In this document: piece after piece, positions 17,025-25,380 of the stretch
Position numbering within the stretch: the first letter of the stretch is position 1
Layout of the letters: each line of letters opens with the position of its first letter
Assembly (NCBI GenBank): GCA_934617065.1
Contig: CAKTTY010000002.1
Span: forward strand, 1 to 64,000
Length of the DNA: 64,000 nucleotides
From: an uncultured Eggerthellaceae bacterium
Lineage (GTDB): Bacteria > Actinomycetota > Coriobacteriia > Coriobacteriales > Eggerthellaceae
Direction: 5' to 3'
Notes under the pieces: model-generated
Databases searched by the model: none
What the model was told of the DNA's origin: nothing
The model's input: only the letters and a program-made list of their open reading frames with translations
Program-made: the position numbers and the translations under genes

Positions 17025-18815
17025 ATGGGTGCGACAATAGGAATCGATCTTGGTACCACCAATAGTTGCATGGCAACTATGGAGGGCGGCCGCGTAACCA
17101 TTATCCCCAATGCGGAAGGGGAGCGAACCACGCCCAGCGTGGTGGCCTTTTCGAAGGAAGGCGAACGCTTGGTGGGCAGCATCGCTCAGCGGCAAGCGGT
17201 GGTAAATCCCGATCGAACAATTTCTTCGGTTAAGCGTCATATGGGCAGTAAGTGGAAAACCCGCGTGGACGGGAAGTCGTTCACTCCCCAGGAAATCTCT
17301 GCCATGATCCTGCGTAAAATGCGCCGAGATGCCGAGCAGTATCTGGGCAGGGATGTTACCGATGCCGTTATCACGGTACCTGCTTATTTCGACGATTCGC
17401 AGCGCCAGGCAACCAAAGATGCAGGTCGTATTGCCGGCTTGAATGTGCTGCGTATTATCAATGAGCCCACAAGCGCTGCGTTGGCATACGGTTTGGACAA
17501 CGGCACGCCCCAGAAGGTTATGGTGTATGACCTGGGCGGCGGCACATTCGATGTTTCCATCATCGAGATCGGCGATGACGTTATCGAGGTTTTGGCAACA
17601 TCGGGCGATAACCATTTGGGCGGCGACGATTTCGACGAGCGTTTGGTAGACCACATCGTTCAGGAATTCAAGCGCGAACAGGGCGAAGATCTGCGTCGCA
17701 ACGCTATGGCTATGCAGCGTGTGATGGAGGCGGCCGAGCAGGCTAAAAAGGAGCTTTCTGCAGGGTTTTCCGCCCAGATAAACCTGCCGTTTATTTCTCA
17801 GAATTCACAAGGCCCTGTTCATTTGGATATGACGGTTACCCGTGCCGAATTTGAGCAGATGACACGTGATTTGGTGGAACGCACCACGGCTCCTGTTCGT
17901 ATGGCCCTTGATGATGCGGGCATTGCCTCATCTGAACTTGGATGCGTTTTGCTGGTAGGCGGTTCGACGCGCATTCCTGCCGTTCAGGAACATGTACGTC
18001 GCATTACAGGCAAAGAACCCTCTGCGTCGGTTAATCCCGACGAATGCGTGGCAACGGGAGCCGCCATTCAGGGCGATACGCTTTCTGGCGCTACTACGGG
18101 CATCGTTCGCTCAAACAGCTTGCTGCTGCTCGACGTAACGCCGCTTTCGCTTTCCATCGAAACGGTGGGTGGCGTGGCAACGCGTCTGGTAGAGCGCAAT
18201 TCCACGCTTCCCGTGCATTATTCCAAGACGTTTAGCACGGCGGCATCTTTCCAGACCAGCGTTGAGATCAAAGTTTTGCAGGGCGAGCGTCCTATGGCCA
18301 AGGACAACAAGGCTATTGGCACCTTCCGCTTGAAGGGCATCAAACGTGCGCCTGCGGGGGTTCCGCAAATTGAAGTGACCTTCGATATCGACGCTAACGG
18401 CATCCTCACCGTTTCCGCTAAGGACTTGGACACGGGAAAAGAGCAATCGATCACCATCGACGACTCCGACCGCATGTCCGACGACGAGGTGCAGCAAGCT
18501 ATCAACGACGCCGAGGAATATGCCGAGGAAGACGAGTTCCGTCGCGCCACCATGGAAGTGCGCCAACGTGCCGAAAAGCTCCTTTCCGAAGTGGACTCAG
18601 CGCTTTCTGCGGCGGGGAAACAGCTCGAGAAATCGGAGAAAAAGCAGGTGAAAGCCGACGCTGCCGAGCTGCGACGCGTTTTGATGCGGCGTCCGAGCAA
18701 GAAGGAGCGCGTTGATCCGGAAGAAGAAGGAAGGCGTATTGTGGTTGCGGCCGAAAAGCTGGATCGATCCAGCGCCCGCCTTCGCGAATTGGCCGCCCAG
18801 CAGCAAAGCTCGTAG
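17025..18815 (+). CDS. dnaK: Hsp70 chaperone DnaK (596 residues)
   Basis: ATP-dependent Hsp70. The nucleotide-binding domain (about 1-370) has [12 protein letters not shown], the [20 protein letters not shown] block, [12 protein letters not shown] and [12 protein letters not shown]. The substrate domain starts with [18 protein letters not shown], and a short helical lid with a basic C-terminus follows. The frame is open back to 16914, but ATG at 17025 has AAGGAGG at 17012-17018. Absence of grpE and hspR nearby, and presence of a dedicated J-protein, suggest either the main DnaK in a split locus or a second specialised copy. Confidence 0.92.
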   Translation: MGATIGIDLGTTNSCMATMEGGRVTIIPNAEGERTTPSVVAFSKEGERLVGSIAQRQAVVNPDRTISSVKRHMGSKWKTRVDGKSFTPQEISAMILRKMRRDAEQYLGRDVTDAVITVPAYFDDSQRQATKDAGRIAGLNVLRIINEPTSAALAYGLDNGTPQKVMVYDLGGGTFDVSIIEIGDDVIEVLATSGDNHLGGDDFDERLVDHIVQEFKREQGEDLRRNAMAMQRVMEAAEQAKKELSAGFSAQINLPFISQNSQGPVHLDMTVTRAEFEQMTRDLVERTTAPVRMALDDAGIASSELGCVLLVGGSTRIPAVQEHVRRITGKEPSASVNPDECVATGAAIQGDTLSGATTGIVRSNSLLLLDVTPLSLSIETVGGVATRLVERNSTLPVHYSKTFSTAASFQTSVEIKVLQGERPMAKDNKAIGTFRLKGIKRAPAGVPQIEVTFDIDANGILTVSAKDLDTGKEQSITIDDSDRMSDDEVQQAINDAEEYAEEDEFRRATMEVRQRAEKLLSEVDSALSAAGKQLEKSEKKQVKADAAELRRVLMRRPSKKERVDPEEEGRRIVVAAEKLDRSSARLRELAAQQQSS

Positions 18816-18926
18816 CCTGCGGTGGCAAGCTTGCGGCTTTTTGCGCAGCTTCGAGTTCATGGCTTTGCCCCGCTGTGCTCAAGCGCAAGTTTTATGGCTT
18901 TCGTGAGGGTGCGCGTCATGAAATGC

Positions 18927-18932
18927 TATACT
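18927..18932 (+). promoter_or_regulatory. Probable -10 box of the pheST T-box transcript
   Basis: TATACT sits a few bases before the first conserved parts of the T-box leader, as expected for its promoter. No convincing -35 was found. Confidence 0.4.
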
Positions 18933-18938
18933 TCCCAG

Positions 18939-19218
18939 CATATGCGATGACGAAGACAGCGCAGTGCTATACCGCAAGCTCACAGAGAGGGGCCCTAGGC
19001 TGAAAGGCTCCAGCAAGCGTGCAGTGCGATTCCCTTCACCAGCATCGGAGTAAAAGCAGGGTGGCTCTGCCATGGATGTTATTAGCCCCGACGGGAGCTC
19101 CCGTTACAGAGCAGCATAAGTGGGTGCTTGTGCGGGTTTGCCGGACAGCATCAACCAGGGTGGTACCGCGAGAGCCCTTCTCGTCCTTGGATTATCCAAG
19201 ACGAGAAGGGCTCTTTTT
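18939..19218 (+). promoter_or_regulatory. T-box riboswitch controlling pheS-pheT
   Basis: A tRNA-sensing T-box leader. The highly conserved AGGGTGGTACCGCG antiterminator bulge is at 19157-19170. It is followed at once by a strong terminator: AGAGCCCTTCTCGTC from 19171 pairs with GACGAGAAGGGCTCT ending at 19214, then a T-run to 19218. Stem I features are visible upstream (AGAGAG and GGCTGAAAG, about 18982-19009). A TTC triplet at 19035-19037 is the best candidate specifier, consistent with tRNA-Phe and the downstream genes. Uncharged tRNA should stabilise the antiterminator and allow pheST transcription. Confidence 0.93.
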
Positions 19219-19281
19219 TATGTGCTGGGAACGCTTTCCTTGGGCGGCGTTCCCGCGGAAGTTGAAGAAAGGTTGCAAGGA

Positions 19282-20364
19282 ATGTCAGTTATCGACGATA
19301 TCAAGTCCCTGCATGCTGATACGCTTTCTGCTATCGGCAAAGTGCCTAACACCGATGCGCTGGAGAAAATCCGCGTAGAGGTTGTGGGCAAATCCGGTAC
19401 GCTTACCGGCTACCTGCGCGCTATGGGCCAGGTTGCCAAAGAGCATCGTGCTGAAGTGGGCAAGACGGTTAACGCTGCCCGCAATGAAATCGAGGCAGCG
19501 CTGGAAGCCAAGAAGCGCGAACTTGCCCATGCAGAGCTCGAGGCTCGCATGGAAGCCGACGCCATTGACATCACGTTGCCCGGTCGCTCCCAGCAGATGG
19601 GCACGCGTCACCTGATCAACGCCATTTCCGATGAAATCTCCGAGATTTTCCTGGGTCTTGGCTACACCGTTGCAACCGGCCCTGAAGTCGAAACCGACTG
19701 GTACAACTTCACGGCGCTGAATGCTCCCGCCGATCACCCCAGCCGCTCCATGCAGGATACGTTCTATGTGCGTGACCTTTCGGGCGAGCAGTCGAACGTT
19801 CGCGGCGAGTCCGATGTGCTGCTGCGCACCCAGACTTCCGGCGTCCAGGTTCACGTTATGGAAGACCAGGATCTTCCTATCTACATCATTGCTCCTGGCA
19901 AGGTATACCGTCGCGACGTTGCCGATCCTTCGCACCTTCCCCAGTTCACGCAGTGTGAAGGCCTGGTGGTAGACAAGAACATTACGTTCGGCGACCTGAA
20001 GGGCACGCTCGAATACTTCTGCAAGCAGATGTTCGGTCCCGATCGCAAGACTCGCTTCCGTGCACACTTCTTCCCGTTCACCGAGCCTTCCGCTGAAGCC
20101 GACGTAAGCTGCGGCGTATGCGGTGGTACTGGCCACCTGCACGACGGCGAGCGTTGCCGCATGTGCAAGGGCACTGGTTGGTTGGAGATTCTGGGCTGCG
20201 GCATGGTTGACCCGAACGTTCTGCGCATGTCCGGCATCGACCCTGAAGTGTATTCCGGCTTCGCCTTTGGCGTGGGCGTGGAACGCGTAGCTTGCCTGAA
20301 GTACAACGTACCCGACCTCCGAATGCTGCTGGAAGGCGATATGCGGTTCTTGCGTCAGTTCTAA
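19282..20364 (+). CDS. pheS: Phenylalanyl-tRNA synthetase alpha subunit
   Basis: 360-residue catalytic subunit of the alpha2-beta2 PheRS. It has an N-terminal coiled coil (about 1-90), then the class II core: motif 1 region (GTRHLINAISDEISEIFLGL), motif 2 (KVYRRDVADPSHLPQFTQCEG), and motif 3 (GFAFGVGVERVACLKY). A Cys-rich CGVCGGTG...CRMCKGTGWLEI insert before motif 3 occurs in many PheS. ATG at 19282 was chosen because AAGGA lies just upstream and it starts after the T-box terminator; the frame is open into the leader. Confidence 0.96.
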   Translation: MSVIDDIKSLHADTLSAIGKVPNTDALEKIRVEVVGKSGTLTGYLRAMGQVAKEHRAEVGKTVNAARNEIEAALEAKKRELAHAELEARMEADAIDITLPGRSQQMGTRHLINAISDEISEIFLGLGYTVATGPEVETDWYNFTALNAPADHPSRSMQDTFYVRDLSGEQSNVRGESDVLLRTQTSGVQVHVMEDQDLPIYIIAPGKVYRRDVADPSHLPQFTQCEGLVVDKNITFGDLKGTLEYFCKQMFGPDRKTRFRAHFFPFTEPSAEADVSCGVCGGTGHLHDGERCRMCKGTGWLEILGCGMVDPNVLRMSGIDPEVYSGFAFGVGVERVACLKYNVPDLRMLLEGDMRFLRQF

Positions 20365-20413
20365 ATTGAGTTGCGTCGGCCTGTCGGCCAACGCACAAGC
20401 CGACGCTGCGGCC

Positions 20414-20504
20414 AATTATGGCGGCACATCTGGCGCTGCAGGAGGGCTTCACGTACGCCGTACGCGTAGCGCCCTCCCTCACGCCAGCTGCACTCGCCAT
20501 AATT
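20414..20504. repeat. 91-bp interrupted palindrome between pheS and pheT
   Basis: Outer arms AATTATGGCG (20414-20423) and CGCCATAATT (20495-20504) are exact. Inner complementary blocks TGGCG/CGCCA and GGAGGGC/GCCCTCC continue the stem, and GTACGCCGTAC is near the apex. It would form a long bulged hairpin or cruciform. The architecture resembles the hisA-hisF element, but the sequence differs. Confidence 0.55.
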
Positions 20505-20523
20505 GCCCTCGCTGACTTTGTTT

Positions 20524-20543
20524 CAACCAAGGACTCTTGGTTG
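20524..20543 (+). promoter_or_regulatory. Perfect 8-bp hairpin just before pheT
   Basis: CAACCAAG-gact-CTTGGTTG followed by TTTGAAT, 31 bases before the pheT ATG. It could be a weak terminator or an mRNA-stability hairpin that sets the pheS:pheT ratio. Confidence 0.4.
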
Positions 20544-20574
20544 TTTGAATAGTTCTAACTAGAAAGAGAAAAAC

Positions 20575-23046
20575 ATGAAAGTATCTTTGAAATGGCTTTC
20601 TGATTATGTGGAGGTCCCGCAGGACATCAAGGAATTCTGCGATCGCTTAGACCTCACCGGTACTGGCGTTGAGGGCGTGGAACGTACGGGCGATGTATTC
20701 GACGGCGTTGTCGTCGGCCATGTGCTCACCTGCGTCGACCATCCCGACAGCGATCATATGCATGTAACTACAGTAGATGTGGGCGCAGAAGAGCCCGTGC
20801 AGATCGTGTGCGGTGCTCCCAACATTGCTGCGGGCATCAAGGTTCCCGTAGCCACCATCGGCGCGGTGCTTCCCGGTGATTTCAAGATTAAGAAGTCGAA
20901 GCTTCGTGGCGTTGCGAGCTGCGGCATGTGCTGCTCTCAGCGCGAGCTGGGCATGGGCAACGAACACGATGGCATTTGGGTTCTTCCAGACGATGCCCCT
21001 ACTGGCCAGCCCATCGCCGACTACCTGAAGATGTCCGATACCGTGCTCGATTTGGAAATCACCCCGAACCGCCCCGACTGCCTTTCCATGGTGGGCATGG
21101 CGCGCGAAGTGGGAGCTATGTACCAGAAGCCCTACACGAGCCCCTTGGCCGAGATGGCTGGCAAGCTCAAGCTTAGCAAGGAAGCTGCTGCCCTCGATTC
21201 CGAGGTAAGCATTTCCATCGCTGACGAGACTCGTTGCCCCCGTTATACCGCTCGTGTTATCCGTGGCTGCAAGGTGGGCCCCAGCCCCGACTGGATGGTA
21301 GAGCGTTTGGCTGCCATCGGTCAGCGCTCCATCAACAACATCGTTGACGTAACCAATTACATCTTGTTCCTGTTCGGTCAGCCGCTCCATGCGTTCGACT
21401 TGGACAAGCTGAAGAACGCCGAAGGTAAGGCAAACATCGTTGTTCGTGCTGCTGAAGAGGGCGAAAAGCTCACTACGCTCGATGGCGAAGAGCGCGTGCT
21501 TACGTCCGACATGACGGTTATTTCGACGTCCGATCAGGGTGCAGTCGCTTTGGCTGGCGTTATGGGTGGCCTGGCAACTGAGGTTACGGAAGAAACCACC
21601 GACGTTTTGCTGGAAACGGCTACGTTTGAAGCTGGCCGCACCAGCCGCACCAGCCGCAACCTGGGTCTTATCTCCGAAAGCTCTATGCGCTACGAGCGTG
21701 GCGTAGACGATCATGGCATCGAAGATCGCTCTGCCGCCGCTGCCGCCCTTATCGCTGCTGTTTCGGGCGGTACCGTAAGCTATGCCGAAGGAAACGAAGA
21801 CGGCATCATCGATGTATGGCCGGTAAAGTCGGAAGAGTCTCATCTGCAGTTCCGCATCGATCGTTTCAACGGCATGATGGGTGCTCAGATCCCCCGTGAG
21901 TTCATCGTGGACATTCTGGGTCGTTTGGGCTGTAAGGTCGAAGACGGCGAAGCGGAGAACGTCCTTGAGGTTACGGCTCCCACCTTCCGCCCCGATCTTC
22001 CACGCGAAATCGATCTGTACGAAGAGGTTCTGCGCCTGTACGGCATGGACCGCATCGAACCCACCCTGCCTGGTGGCCGCGGTCGCTTCGGCGTTCGCAC
22101 CGAGGCTCAGCGCACGCTCGACGTGGTTAACGACACCATGCGCGCATCGGGCTTGAACGAAACCATGACGTATTCTTTCGCTGACCCGCACGAGCTCGAG
22201 CAGCTGTGTATGTCCACCGAGGGCATGGGCGTTCCCGTTGAGCTGCTGAACCCGCTCAATGCCGAGCAGTCGGTTATGCGCCAGTCCATCATCCCTGGTC
22301 TTATGCGCAGCGTTGCCTACAACCAGTCCCGCGGCGTGCATAACGTTCAGCTCTACGAAACCGGCGTGGTGTTCTTCGGCGCCGAGGGCCACAAGAAGCC
22401 CAAGGAGCGCCAGCGTCTTGCTGCCGTTATGGCTGGTGGAATGGGCGACGATGCCTGGAACCGCAAGACGGTTGCTTTCGACTTCTTCGATGGCAAGGGC
22501 GTTATCGAAAACCTTATTCGCGAATTGGCCATCCCGAAGCCTCGCTTCAAGGCTCTTTCCGCAGAAGAGGCTCCCCATCTGCAGCCTGGACGCGCTGCAC
22601 AGGTCCTTTCTGGCGGTACCGTGCTTGGCTGGGTTGGAGAAATCCATCCTATGGCGGCAGAAGCCTTTGAGGCTCAGGCTCCTATCGTTGCATTCGAGCT
22701 CGATCTCGATGCCCTGATCAAGGCTGCTCGTCCTGCTCGCGACTACGTTGATGTGCCGGTATTCCCTGCGGTAACCATGGACGTTGCCTTTGTGGTAGAC
22801 GAAGAGGTTACGCATGAAAAGCTTTCTCGCTGCATCAGCTCTGCGGGCGGCAAGCTTCTTGCTTCTGCTCAGCTCTTCGATGTGTATCGCGACGAAAAGC
22901 GCGTGGGCGCAGGCAAGAAGTCGATGGCGTATGCACTCGAATATCGTGCCGCTGATCGTACGCTTACCACTGAAGAGGTGGATAAGCAGCATGCACGCCT
23001 TATCAAGAAGGTATGCGGCGCTACGGGTGCTGAAGTTCGAGGATAG
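20575..23046 (+). CDS. pheT: Phenylalanyl-tRNA synthetase beta subunit
   Basis: 823-residue beta subunit. It has an N-terminal tRNA-binding OB (EMAP-like) domain (about 40-150, VGHVLTCVDHPDSDHMHV), a B3/B4 editing domain (about 210-380, HAFDLDKL), B5 (about 400-480), a degenerate class II core, and a C-terminal anticodon-binding FDX domain (FPAVTMDVAFVVDEEV to the end). Length fits the bacterial norm (about 800). ATG follows AGAAAGAGA. A terminator sits inside the repeat element after the stop. Confidence 0.96.
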   Translation: MKVSLKWLSDYVEVPQDIKEFCDRLDLTGTGVEGVERTGDVFDGVVVGHVLTCVDHPDSDHMHVTTVDVGAEEPVQIVCGAPNIAAGIKVPVATIGAVLPGDFKIKKSKLRGVASCGMCCSQRELGMGNEHDGIWVLPDDAPTGQPIADYLKMSDTVLDLEITPNRPDCLSMVGMAREVGAMYQKPYTSPLAEMAGKLKLSKEAAALDSEVSISIADETRCPRYTARVIRGCKVGPSPDWMVERLAAIGQRSINNIVDVTNYILFLFGQPLHAFDLDKLKNAEGKANIVVRAAEEGEKLTTLDGEERVLTSDMTVISTSDQGAVALAGVMGGLATEVTEETTDVLLETATFEAGRTSRTSRNLGLISESSMRYERGVDDHGIEDRSAAAAALIAAVSGGTVSYAEGNEDGIIDVWPVKSEESHLQFRIDRFNGMMGAQIPREFIVDILGRLGCKVEDGEAENVLEVTAPTFRPDLPREIDLYEEVLRLYGMDRIEPTLPGGRGRFGVRTEAQRTLDVVNDTMRASGLNETMTYSFADPHELEQLCMSTEGMGVPVELLNPLNAEQSVMRQSIIPGLMRSVAYNQSRGVHNVQLYETGVVFFGAEGHKKPKERQRLAAVMAGGMGDDAWNRKTVAFDFFDGKGVIENLIRELAIPKPRFKALSAEEAPHLQPGRAAQVLSGGTVLGWVGEIHPMAAEAFEAQAPIVAFELDLDALIKAARPARDYVDVPVFPAVTMDVAFVVDEEVTHEKLSRCISSAGGKLLASAQLFDVYRDEKRVGAGKKSMAYALEYRAADRTLTTEEVDKQHARLIKKVCGATGAEVRG

Positions 23047-23056
23047 CTTCCGTTCT

Positions 23057-23187
23057 TGGGAGTATAGGGACAGGTCCCATTTTCCCAGTTGGCTTTAGTG
23101 AACAGAGGCAGGGCCTCGCTTGCGCATTTTGCCGCAAGCGAGGCCTTTTTCTTGGGTGGGAAAATGGGACCTGTCCCTATATTCCCA
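23057..23187. repeat. Dispersed inverted-repeat element, copy A
   Basis: The 31-bp terminal arms are near-perfect inverted repeats (one mismatch). Left arm 23057-23087 contains TATAGGGACAGGTCCCATTT; right arm 23157-23187 is its reverse complement. The arms enclose a terminator hairpin. A second copy with the same arms but a different core lies at 30543-30668, so this is a mobile or amplified element (MITE/REP-like). GGGACAGGTCCC is itself palindromic. No transposase was found in the window that could mobilise it. Confidence 0.8.
23112..23150 (+). terminator. Intrinsic terminator of pheT, inside repeat copy A
   Basis: GGCCTCGCTTGCG (23112-23124) and CGCAAGCGAGGCC (23133-23145) form a perfect 13-bp stem with an 8-base loop, then TTTTT. 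Confidence 0.9.
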
Positions 23188-23281
23188 GTTCTTTCTTACA
23201 TCTGCGGAACTTCAAAGGCCGCGCAAGTGAGGCGGTGGTTTCCATGCGCTATCATGGGCAAGAACAGTGGAAGGGGAGTTT

Positions 23282-23956
23282 GTGGTTCGAGAAGAGCTTA
23301 CTGAAAAGAAGAAACGCCAAAAGAAAGTGCGCATTTCCGCAGATGGAACTCCCTATACCGTATGGCAAACCCGTACGCGTATCCTGTGTTTGATCTACCT
23401 TGTCTGGGCGTTGTTGGAAATTGCGGTAGGCGCCGGCTTTTTAACCATTCGCTCTATTGGCCTGTTTGATCCGACCGAGCTCGTTCCCAATATCACGTTT
23501 GGTGGTTCCACGGTGCTCAGCGGCGTATTCAACTTGATCATTGCCCTGTCCGGGCTATGGGGCGCTCACGACCCGCGACGGATCACGTTGTTCTTCTGGT
23601 CGGCATTTCTTACGGCGCTGTTGTCGGTGTGGCAGGTGGTCAGTGCATGGTCGTTGGGCCAGGTAGACCCTGCCATGGTCTTCTCTCTCATTGTGGTGCT
23701 CGCTTATGCTGCTTGTGCTTGGAACGTGCGCGGCCAAACGGGTTATTTCGACAACCATCCGAAACCCGAAGACGACGAGTTGCCCATCCAGCGCGATCAG
23801 CGTTTGCTCCAGGAAGCGGTAAGGGAAAAAGAACTGGAGCTTGCTGCCGCCAAGGAAGAGCTTGAAGACGTGAAGGCTCAATTTGAAAAGGTGAAGGCGG
23901 AGGGCTTGGCCCAGGCACACGAAGAAGCCAAGTCCATTTCCTCAAAACTACCGTAA
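23282..23956 (+). CDS. Four-helix membrane protein with C-terminal coiled coil
   Basis: Unrecognised. 224 residues from GTG at 23282, with A/G-rich AAGGGGAG just upstream; an in-frame GTG at 23267 is an alternative. The very basic N-terminus (TEKKKRQKKVR) is followed by four predicted transmembrane helices between about 35 and 150 (ILCLIYLVWALLEIAVGAGF first, SLIVVLAYAACAW last). The cytoplasmic tail is long, charged and heptad-like (LQEAVREKELELAAAKEELE). It sits alone between repeat copy A and the thioesterase; a scaffold or sensor role is only a guess. Confidence 0.75.
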   Translation: MVREELTEKKKRQKKVRISADGTPYTVWQTRTRILCLIYLVWALLEIAVGAGFLTIRSIGLFDPTELVPNITFGGSTVLSGVFNLIIALSGLWGAHDPRRITLFFWSAFLTALLSVWQVVSAWSLGQVDPAMVFSLIVVLAYAACAWNVRGQTGYFDNHPKPEDDELPIQRDQRLLQEAVREKELELAAAKEELEDVKAQFEKVKAEGLAQAHEEAKSISSKLP

Positions 23957-24043
23957 TGGGTAGGTTAACCAAGGGAATCGTTTTTCGCTGTGTGCAACAT
24001 GCGATAATACGTAGCAGTATTTTGCTTCGAGGAGGGGAGCCCT

Positions 24044-24418
24044 ATGGCACTTTCTGATCTTCTGGGTATTGAGCTCGTTGAGAGCACGCCCGACAAGTAC
24101 GTCACGCGTATGCTGGTTACCGAAAACATGCTTCAACCTCATGGCGTGCTGCATGGTGGTATCAGCGCTGCTTTGGCTGAAAACGCTGCAAGCCAGTGCT
24201 GCACCGACCATTATGACAACGACAAGATGTTCTTTCTGGGCGTTGAGGTTTCCAGTACCCATCTCCTTCCCGTGAAGGCGGGCGATACGGTGAAAACGGT
24301 GGCAACGCCCATTCGCGCTGGCGGCCGCATTTCCCAATGGAAGGTCGAGCAGTACCGCGAGTCCGATGGCGAATTGTTCAATGTTTCCCAGATGACCATG
24401 TACGGCAAGAAGAAATAA
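24044..24418 (+). CDS. PaaI/YdiI-type hotdog-fold thioesterase
   Basis: 124-residue hotdog protein. The active-site helix region HGGISAALAENAAS, preceded by LQPHGVL, matches acyl-CoA thioesterases of the PaaI/DHNA-CoA type, where the Glu is the catalytic base. GAGGAGGGG precedes the ATG. Substrate is unknown; menaquinone synthesis (DHNA-CoA) or clearing of aromatic acyl-CoA are possibilities from family knowledge only. Confidence 0.85.
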   Translation: MALSDLLGIELVESTPDKYVTRMLVTENMLQPHGVLHGGISAALAENAASQCCTDHYDNDKMFFLGVEVSSTHLLPVKAGDTVKTVATPIRAGGRISQWKVEQYRESDGELFNVSQMTMYGKKK

Positions 24419-24442
24419 TATTTCTTTCGAACGTTTTTTTTC

Positions 24443-24488
24443 AGCCCGAGATGCGTGCGGCAACGCTGGCGCGCATCTCGGGCTTTTT
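24443..24488 (+). terminator. Terminator of the thioesterase gene
   Basis: AGCCCGAGATGCG (24443-24455) pairs with CGCATCTCGGGCT (24472-24484), then TTTTTGTTT. Confidence 0.9.
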
Positions 24489-24627
24489 GTTTATTGGCGT
24501 TGCCTGAGTTAGGTTTGGCATTGTCTTTGCCGGCGTTGCCCAAGTTGCGTTTGCTGCAGTCTATCGCGCTCGTTGGGGCGACAACACATCTGCCGGTTTC
24601 CGTAGGTGATCGTTGCGTCAATAAACA

Positions 24628-24694
24628 AGAAGGTTCGCCTGCGCGAACCTTCTTTCAATAAGAAAACGGGAGCCCAAAGCGCTCCCGTTTTCTT
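24628..24694. terminator. Two adjacent hairpins between convergent genes
   Basis: AGAAGGTTCGC-ctgc-GCGAACCTTCT (24628-24653) and AAGAAAACGGGAGC/GCTCCCGTTTTCTT (24660-24673/24681-24694). Both have A/T flanks on both sides, so they can stop transcription from the plus side and from slyD on the minus strand. Confidence 0.8.
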
Positions 24695-24716
24695 GCAACG
24701 TGGCATATTGCCAGTT

Positions 24717-25145
24717 TTATTCGACGACCTCAACAAGGGTGATCTCGAAGTTAAGGTCCTTGCCTGCCATTTCATGGTTCAGGTCGAAGGTTACGGTTTC
24801 ATCGGTAACCTCAACAACCAGGGCAGGGATGGGCTGACCGCCAGGACCCTGGAGGTAGATGCGCTGGCCAACAGGGAGGTCTTCGGCGCCAGGGATCTGG
24901 GCGGTGGGGATGGTCTGAACCAGCTGTTCGTCATGCTCGCCATATGCTTCGGATGCGGGCAGGTGAACGTTCTTGGTTTCGCCAACTTCCATTTCCTTCA
25001 CAGCAGCGTCAAAGCCGGGGATCATCTGGCCCGCCATGCATACGAATTCAAGGGGCTCGCCGCGCTCAACGGAAGAGTCGAATACCGTGCCGTCGTCGAA
25101 CGTGCCGGTGTAGTGGGCGCGAACGCGCTTACCTTCATTGCTCAT
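24717..25145 (-). CDS. slyD: SlyD-like FKBP-type peptidyl-prolyl isomerase
   Basis: 142 residues. The FKBP core is interrupted by an insert-in-flap domain (about 65-125), the SlyD architecture: KRVRAHYTGTFDDGTVFDSS, FVCMAGQMIPGFDAAVKEM, then LVVEVTDETVTFDLNHEMAG and KDLNFEITLVEV. It lacks the His-rich metal-binding tail of E. coli SlyD. Cytoplasmic isomerase and folding helper. The promoter region is short and the gene is monocistronic, ending at the paired hairpins. Confidence 0.92.
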   Translation of the reverse strand: MSNEGKRVRAHYTGTFDDGTVFDSSVERGEPLEFVCMAGQMIPGFDAAVKEMEVGETKNVHLPASEAYGEHDEQLVQTIPTAQIPGAEDLPVGQRIYLQGPGGQPIPALVVEVTDETVTFDLNHEMAGKDLNFEITLVEVVE

Positions 25146-25280
25146 AATGGGTTCCTTTCAATAAAAGTGTTAGCAGCTAGTGTACCTGCTTGCGCGCAGC
25201 TTGGAAGCTCAATACCTGCATCGTGCCAAAAAGTGCCGCAATAACATCGAGGCAGAGGAATCGACTCCCTGCCTGCAGGC

Positions 25281-25308
25281 AAAAAAGGACCCCGCAGAAG
25301 CGGGGTCC
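25281..25308 (-). terminator. Terminator of ArsB/NhaD-type permease copy 1
   Basis: On the minus strand GGACCCCGC-ttct-GCGGGGTCC is followed by six Ts (plus-strand As at 25281-25286). A nearly identical hairpin ends the neighbouring paralogue, so the duplication carried its terminator. Confidence 0.9.
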
Positions 25309-25380
25309 TTGTGGTTATGCTTGCTTCGCCAGATTGCGGCAAAACCTAAGCGGTTGCATGTGCGCTAAGCGGCTGAAATC

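Noticed and set aside
20647..22992. A 781-codon open frame antisense to pheT
   Set aside because: Antisense shadow of a conserved gene with no domain and no ribosome-binding site.
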